From NCBI GenBank assembly GCA_964384625.1, contig CAYLNH010000023.1, forward strand, positions 1-45,018: 45,018 bases of DNA. Direction: 5' to 3'. The notes below the pieces were generated by a model. It searched no databases, was not told the DNA's origin, and saw nothing but the letters and a program-made list of their open reading frames with translations. Every line of letters starts with the position of its first letter. Position 1 is the first letter of the stretch. This DNA comes from CAYLNH01 sp964384625 (GTDB lineage Bacteria > Verrucomicrobiota > Lentisphaeria > JABSQK01). Position numbers and translations under genes: made by a program. Below, piece after piece: positions 40,619 to 45,018 of this stretch.

Positions 40619-42295
40619 TCAATGCAGGACCTTCTCGAAGCCCGGCCGGCGCAGGATGGTTTCCGGGACGGCCATGCCGGGCAAGGGCGGCGGGCAGTCC
40701 AGGTTGTAGTGGAGGCCGACGCTCTCTTTGCGGGCGAGGGCGCTGTCGATGATCATCTCGGCAACGCTGGCCATGTTGCGCAATTCGCACAATTCCGGCG
40801 TGAGGGTGAAGTCCCAGTAGAAGTGCTCGATTTCCTTGCGGATGTTGCGGACGCGGGACTTGGCGCGCTCCAGCCGTTTGGAAGTCCGGAAGATGCCGAC
40901 GTAATCCCACATGAACCGGCGGATCTCGTCCCAGTTATGATAGATGACGATCATCTCGTCCGGGTCCTGGGCGTCGCCGGCGCTCCAGTCGCGGATGCGG
41001 CGGGCGGAGTCGTCGTCCCAATGACGGGTGTCGACGTTGTCTTCCCTGATGCTGGCCTGGACGGCGTTGTGTGCCAGGACAAGGGCCTCCAGCAGGCTGT
41101 TGCTGGCCAGGCGGTTGGCGCCGTGGAGTCCGGTACACCCGACTTCGCCGATGGCGTAGAGGTTCTCGACGCAGGTGCGACCGTGGACATCCGTGCGGAC
41201 ACCGCCGCAACAGTAGTGGGCGGCGGGGACCACCGGGATTGGGTCTGTGGCCATGTTGAGCCCGACTTCGGCACAGGTGGCGAAGATGTTGGGGAACCGC
41301 TTCTTGAGGTTTTCTTCCGAGTGCCGGGTGATATCGAGGAAAACGCATGGGCGACCGCTCTTCTTGAGTTCGCGGTCGATGGCGCGGGCGACGATGTCGC
41401 GGGTGGCCAGGCTGCCGTTCTTATCGTACTCATGCATAAATTCAACCAGCTCACCGTGACGCCTGGTCTTGAGCACGCCGCCTTCCCCGCGCACTGCTTC
41501 GCTGATCAGGAATGATTTCGCCCGCGGATGGTGCAGGATAGTCGGATGGAACTGGAAGAACTCCATGTTGGCGATCTCGGTGTATGCCCGATAGGCCATG
41601 GCCACGCCTTCGCCGCAGGCAACGTCCGGATTGCTCGAGTACAGGTAGACCTTGCCGGCGCCGCCGCTGGCCAGAATCACGTGCCGGCTGAGAAACGTGT
41701 GGGTTGCATAGGTGTTGCGGTCCAGTACCCACGCGCCCAGGGCGCGGTTCGGCCCGTCCCAGCCCAGCCGCCGAGAACAGATCAGGTCAACCGCCTGATG
41801 GTCTTCGCAGATGGTGATGTTGTCGCGCTTGCGACAGGCATCATGAAGGACGCGGATGATCTCGCGGCCGGTGATGTCGCCGCTGTGCATGACCCGGCGT
41901 TTGGAGTGTCCGCCCTCCCGGCCAAGGTCCGCGGCATCCGGATCCTCGCCCTGGGCCACGTCGCCGACTTCCCAGCGACGCGTGTAGTGGAAGCCGAGAT
42001 CAATCAACTCCCGCACCCGTGCCGGGCCGTTCTCGACGATATGGCGGACGACGTCCTGCTTGCAGAGACCGGCCCCGGCCTCCAGCGTGTCTTCATAGTG
42101 CGCGTCGAAGCTGTCGTCGTCGTCGAGCACACAGGCAATGCCGCCCTGGGCCCAGTAGCTGTTGCAGTCGGCCACTTTCTGTTTGGTGACAAGGATTACC
42201 GAGCCGTGATCGGCGGCATGCAGCGCCGCCGACAGCCCGGCGATGCCGCTGCCGATAATCAGATAGTCCGATTTGTATCGCTCAACAGCCAACAA
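40619..42295 (-). CDS. nadB: L-aspartate oxidase
   Basis: A flavoenzyme that oxidises L-aspartate to iminoaspartate, the first step of de novo NAD synthesis. The 558-residue protein has the FAD motif LIIGSGIAGLSAALHAA, SYWAQGGIACVL, RVMHSGDITGREI, MEFFQFHPT, SEAVRGEGG and HYCCGGVRTDVHGRT with the active-site His and Arg. GLHGANRLASNSLLEALV is followed by the helical C-terminal domain. The start codon appears to be TTG (42295 or 42292), with AGGAAAGG upstream. No nadA or nadC is present in the window. A long spacer separates it from the divergent amt gene. Confidence 0.95.
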   Translation of the reverse strand: MLAVERYKSDYLIIGSGIAGLSAALHAADHGSVILVTKQKVADCNSYWAQGGIACVLDDDDSFDAHYEDTLEAGAGLCKQDVVRHIVENGPARVRELIDLGFHYTRRWEVGDVAQGEDPDAADLGREGGHSKRRVMHSGDITGREIIRVLHDACRKRDNITICEDHQAVDLICSRRLGWDGPNRALGAWVLDRNTYATHTFLSRHVILASGGAGKVYLYSSNPDVACGEGVAMAYRAYTEIANMEFFQFHPTILHHPRAKSFLISEAVRGEGGVLKTRRHGELVEFMHEYDKNGSLATRDIVARAIDRELKKSGRPCVFLDITRHSEENLKKRFPNIFATCAEVGLNMATDPIPVVPAAHYCCGGVRTDVHGRTCVENLYAIGEVGCTGLHGANRLASNSLLEALVLAHNAVQASIREDNVDTRHWDDDSARRIRDWSAGDAQDPDEMIVIYHNWDEIRRFMWDYVGIFRTSKRLERAKSRVRNIRKEIEHFYWDFTLTPELCELRNMASVAEMIIDSALARKESVGLHYNLDCPPPLPGMAVPETILRRPGFEKVLH

Positions 42296-42868
42296 GAGAT
42301 CCTTTCCTGATTGGGCCAGCCCGAAACTCGCGGGATTATCGAGCTTAGAAAGGTACCAGTGCGCCGCGTGATGTCCAGAGGCGGGGACGAGCGTTGCCGA
42401 TTTTGTACTCGACGGACTGTGTATCGCAATTCGTCCATCTTGTTCGACCTTGGCAACGTTTGCGGACAGGTCTGGTGTCTGTTGGGAGTTCGCGCCGAGC
42501 CGACACGACCTGCTCGGATCCTGCAGTTGATTGAGGCGCCAACGATTTTCCGGGGCTCCAAGCGGCAGCCGTCCCGCCCCCGGATTGTCGTTTTGCCTGA
42601 TTTAATCTACATAAAAGTAGTTTGGGTGTTTTTATTAACAAATATGTAACAAGCGGCCAGCCGCGGGCTGCGCGGTGAGTTTTTGAGCTCAGAATCCGCC
42701 TGGGCTAGAGGCTGGGTCTGTGGCTGGCTGGCCCTGTCGATGTCGGTCTGCAACTCATTTGTCCGGGGGCGGAGATGACAGAGATGTTTGTTTTGCCATC
42801 CGCCGCGATTTTTGTGGTGGATTTGTAATGCACTGTTAATTAAGTGTTTGCTTCCTTGATTTGGTGGG
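42296..42868. other. divergent regulatory region between nadB and amt
   Basis: About 570 bases with no recognisable gene. The middle (42595-42650) is AT-rich (TTTTATTAACAAATATG), unlike the rest of the window. A weak NtrC-like dyad, TGCACT-N8-AGTGTT, lies at 42829-42848, just upstream of the sigma-54 promoter. No convincing promoter for nadB was found. Confidence 0.5.
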
Positions 42869-42884
42869 TGGCACGGCCTGTGCT
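42869..42884 (+). promoter_or_regulatory. sigma-54 (RpoN) promoter of the amt-PII operon
   Basis: TGGCACGGCCTGTGCT matches the consensus TGGCACG-N4-TTGCW at all but one position. The invariant GG (42870-42871) and GC (42882-42883) are exactly 10 bases apart. The start site would be near 42895, 55 bases before the amt ATG. The sigma-54 dependence agrees with nitrogen control of ammonium uptake. Confidence 0.8.
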
Positions 42885-42949
42885 CTAAAGCTCGCAACGG
42901 ATTTCCGGAAAACAATCCATTGAAACCAAGAGCGAAAGGAACCAGCACA

Positions 42950-44359
42950 ATGAAAATGAACCTGCGGACAGTATGGAGCATCGTGTTTCTATGTCTCCTC
43001 TCTTTGGGGCCACCCCTTTGGGCACAGGCTCCGGAGACACTGCCTGCTCCCGAGACCCCGGCAGCGGCGGAAGCGCCGGCGGCAGAGACCCCGGCTGAGG
43101 CACCCGCCGCGGCAAAGGCAGACCCCAAATCGGGCGCGTATGGCGAGGCAGACAAGATCGACATCTTGTGGACGTGTCTGGCTGCCTTTCTCGTATTCTT
43201 CATGCAGGCCGGTTTTGCCATGGTCGAGACCGGATTCACTCGTGCAAAAAACGCTGTCAACATTATGATGAAGAACCTGCTCGATTTCTCTGTCGGGAGT
43301 CTGGCCTTCTTCTTCATCGGCTTCGGTATCATGTTCGGGGCCGGTAACGGGTTCTTCGGCAATGCCGAGCTGTTCATGCTGGGTGATACATCCGGCGGAC
43401 AGTGGGGCTTCACCTTCTTCATCTTCCAGGCGGTGTTCGCGGCAACCGCGGCGACCATCGTATCCGGCGGCGTTGCCGGGCGGACGAAATTCGTCGGCTA
43501 CCTCTGCTACAGCGTGGTCATCTGCGCGGTGATCTATCCGGTCTTCGGCTCCTGGGCCTGGGGCGGACTGCTTGACGGCGGCGGCTGGCTCGAGAACCTC
43601 GGTTTCCTGGACTTTGCCGGTTCAACAGTCGTTCACAGTGTGGGCGGCTGGTTGGCCCTGGCCGGCGCGATCGTTCTCGGTCCGCGTATCGGCAAGTACA
43701 CCAAGGACGGCAAGCCGCGGGCCATCCCCGGTCACAACATCCCGTTGGCCGCGCTCGGCGTGTTCATCCTCTGGTTCGGCTGGTTCGGCTTCAACCCCGG
43801 CAGCACAACGGCTGCCGGCGGCGACATGGCCCGAATTGCCGTGACGACCTGTCTGTCGGCTTCGGCCGGCGTGGTGACCGCGATGATCGCGGCGTGGATT
43901 CTGTTCAAGAAGCCGGATGCCTCGATGGCTCTCAACGGCGCTCTGGCCGGTCTCGTGGCGATCACCGCGCCCTGCGACATTGTCAGCCCGACATCCGCGT
44001 GCATCATCGGGGCGCTGGCGGGCGTGCTGGTGGTCGGCAGCGTAATCTTCATCGACCGCGTTCTGAAGATCGACGACCCGGTCGGCGCGGTCAGCGTCCA
44101 CGGCGTTTGCGGCGCCTGGGGCACGATCGCCGTGGCGCTGTTCCACATGGACGGCTTCAGCATGAAGCAGCTCCTGGTGCAGTTGGCCGGCGTCGGCGCC
44201 GCGTTTGCCTGGGCGTTCGGCGCCGGCATGGCGCTGTTCCTGGCGATCAAGTACACCGTTGGTCTGCGCGCCAGTGCTGAAGACGAACTTCGCGGCCTGG
44301 ACATCAGCGAGCACGGCATGGAAGCCTATGCCGGGTTCCAGGTCTTCAGCAACGAATAA
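42950..44359 (+). CDS. amt: ammonium transporter, with Ala/Pro-rich N-terminal extension
   Basis: An Amt/MEP/Rh channel that imports ammonium. The 469-residue precursor has a cleavable signal (to about residue 25), then an Ala/Pro/Glu-rich stretch (26-60) and 11 membrane segments. Family blocks are FVFFMQAGFAMVETGF-like (residues 81-96), STVVHSVGGWLALAGA with pore His229, WFGWFGFNPGST, and VSVHGVCGAWGTIAVALF with pore His384. The start at 42950 is chosen for its GAAAGGAA site; an earlier in-frame ATG at 42920 adds ten polar residues. A PII gene follows after 61 bases, as is usual for amtB-glnK. A GC-rich hairpin lies between them. Confidence 0.96.
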   Translation: MKMNLRTVWSIVFLCLLSLGPPLWAQAPETLPAPETPAAAEAPAAETPAEAPAAAKADPKSGAYGEADKIDILWTCLAAFLVFFMQAGFAMVETGFTRAKNAVNIMMKNLLDFSVGSLAFFFIGFGIMFGAGNGFFGNAELFMLGDTSGGQWGFTFFIFQAVFAATAATIVSGGVAGRTKFVGYLCYSVVICAVIYPVFGSWAWGGLLDGGGWLENLGFLDFAGSTVVHSVGGWLALAGAIVLGPRIGKYTKDGKPRAIPGHNIPLAALGVFILWFGWFGFNPGSTTAAGGDMARIAVTTCLSASAGVVTAMIAAWILFKKPDASMALNGALAGLVAITAPCDIVSPTSACIIGALAGVLVVGSVIFIDRVLKIDDPVGAVSVHGVCGAWGTIAVALFHMDGFSMKQLLVQLAGVGAAFAWAFGAGMALFLAIKYTVGLRASAEDELRGLDISEHGMEAYAGFQVFSNE

Positions 44360-44366
44360 CCCCTGT

Positions 44367-44400
44367 GCCCGGGGCGGTCACTGCGGGGCCGCCCCCGGGC
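44367..44400 (+). other. intercistronic hairpin between amt and PII
   Basis: GCCCGGGG-CGG (44367-44377) and CCG-CCCCCGGGC (44389-44400) can pair with a single bulge. There is no T-run after it, so it is more likely an mRNA-processing or stabilising stem than a terminator. It could set the ratio of the two products. Confidence 0.5.
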
Positions 44401-44420
44401 GCACCAAGAGGAGTTGACCG

Positions 44421-44762
44421 ATGAAATTGATTATCGCTTACATACAACCGGAGAAATTGAATGCGGTGAAGCAGTCCCTGTACGAGCGCGAGGTCTACAA
44501 GATCTCGGTCACCAACGCTCTCGGCTGCGGGCAGCAGAAGGGATATCACGAAAGCTATCGCGGCGTTGATATCGAAGTGAACCTCCTCAAGAAGGTCCGC
44601 ATCGAGATCGCGGTGAACGAAGACTTCGTCGACCGCACGATCGACGCGATTATCGGCGGGGCGCGGACGGGCAACATCGGCGACGGCAAGATCCTGGTTT
44701 TGCCGCTCGACCAGTGTCACCGCATCCGCACAGGCGAGACGGGGGCAGACGCGATCGGCTGA
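44421..44762 (+). CDS. PII nitrogen regulatory protein lacking T-loop Tyr51
   Basis: A 113-residue PII signal protein that binds ATP/ADP and 2-oxoglutarate and usually blocks Amt. The T loop reads GCGQQKGYHESYRGVDIEVN, with Tyr46 kept but Ile at position 51, where E. coli GlnB and GlnK carry the uridylylated Tyr. The B loop (GGARTGNIGDGKI) and C-terminal RIRTGETGADAIG are intact. GAGGAG precedes the ATG at a good distance. As the second gene of the amt operon it is functionally a GlnK, but uridylylation at residue 51 is impossible. A strong terminator follows. Confidence 0.95.
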   Translation: MKLIIAYIQPEKLNAVKQSLYEREVYKISVTNALGCGQQKGYHESYRGVDIEVNLLKKVRIEIAVNEDFVDRTIDAIIGGARTGNIGDGKILVLPLDQCHRIRTGETGADAIG

Positions 44763-44794
44763 TTTCCCCTTGAAAAGATCCTTCATCACGAGTG

Positions 44795-44845
44795 GGGCTC
44801 CGGCGGCACTGTTCTTTGAGCAGTTGCCGCCGGGGCTTTCTTTTT
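44795..44845 (+). terminator. intrinsic terminator of the amt-PII operon
   Basis: GGGGCTCCGGCGGCACTG pairs with CAGTTGCCGCCGGGGCT with minor mismatches around TTCTTTGAG, and is followed by TTCTTTTT. It starts 33 bases after the PII stop codon. Confidence 0.8.
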
Positions 44846-44971
44846 GGTCGTGCCGCGGGGCGGCACTCCCTAAGTAATTCTGCGGACAGAATTCCTTCTG
44901 TGGCGGCGGCGGACCGCCGCCGGAGGGGGAAAGGAAAGATGGGGTCGTGCCGCGGGGCGGCACTCCCTAAG
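44846..44971 (+). repeat. 29-bp perfect direct repeat containing a hairpin
   Basis: The same 29 bases occur at 44846-44874 and 44943-44971, 97 bases apart. Each holds GTGCCGC-GGG-GCGGCAC, a perfect 7-bp hairpin, followed by TCCCTAAG. Between them lies a GGCGGCGGACCGCCGCC palindromic stretch near 44901-44918. The rest of the window to 45018 shows no gene. Confidence 0.75.
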
Positions 44972-45018
44972 AGCTCGTCCGAAATTAACATGAACAATTA
45001 GCGGCGATTTTGTAGTTC

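Noticed and set aside
42311..42649. 112-codon plus-strand frame in the nadB-amt gap
   Set aside because: No ribosome binding site or recognisable motif; the region reads as regulatory.

Overview
The window is a gene-dense, GC-rich bacterial chromosome segment of about 45 kb with 34 supported protein genes (one of them doubtful), two tRNAs and an unusual load of palindromic intergenic repeats. No ribosomal or phylogenetic marker fixes the organism. Several features point to the PVC group, probably Lentisphaerota, Kiritimatiellota or a relative: a prepilin-like protein with a C-terminal H-X9-DG motif, a DUF1080 protein, WG-repeat and PD40 lipoproteins, giant TPR/propeller/protease fusions, and lipoproteins with signal peptidase II lipoboxes. 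That placement is inference.

Layout. 1-4200 (minus strand): an aspartate kinase of the type known from ectoine clusters, then folK and a sedoheptulokinase-like FGGY kinase, preceded by a PD40 lipoprotein. 4200-4933 is a hairpin-studded spacer. 4934-5812 encodes an unknown protein with a Lys-rich linker and a duplicated C-terminal module. 6255-8381 (plus) holds a WG-repeat lipoprotein and a Gfo/Idh/MocA oxidoreductase. 8462-10805 (minus) is rnc, an iron alcohol dehydrogenase and an OsmC protein. 10938-12960 has a LOG-family protein, a prepilin-like pseudopilin and an ECF sigma factor.

14881-18830 holds a PA14-domain secreted protein and a first MBOAT/SGNH acyltransferase pair. 19346-20845 is an FHA-MoxR fusion. 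21368-23850 has a small parvulin, an FAD oxidoreductase and an AIM24 protein. 24349-28247 holds a secreted protein with a possible caspase-fold His/Cys pair, divergent from a 982-residue TPR/propeller/trypsin fusion. 28590-32775 is a second, translationally coupled acylation operon (AlgI-like MBOAT plus two AlgJ/AlgX-like SGNH proteins), followed by tRNA-Ser(UGA).

33472-35646 (minus) has a DUF1080 protein and an MFS transporter. 36526-38735 (plus) has a 2-hydroxyacid dehydrogenase and two membrane proteins of unknown role. 38730-42295 (minus) has birA, an unknown conserved-looking protein, an initiator tRNA-Met and nadB. 42869-44845 is a nitrogen-uptake unit: a clear sigma-54 promoter, amt, a PII gene and a terminator.

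How it fits together: much of the cargo is housekeeping (rnc, folK, nadB, birA, lysC-like, tRNAs). The cell-envelope theme is strong: two polysaccharide O-acylation operons, several lipoproteins and secreted repeat proteins. The most unusual material is non-coding. There are four copies of a triple-hairpin repeat built on GCTGAAGGC loops, a MITE-like element of about 395 bp with terminal inverted repeats, a tandem GC-rich hairpin array and other paired dispersed repeats. No transposase, prophage or CRISPR array is visible.
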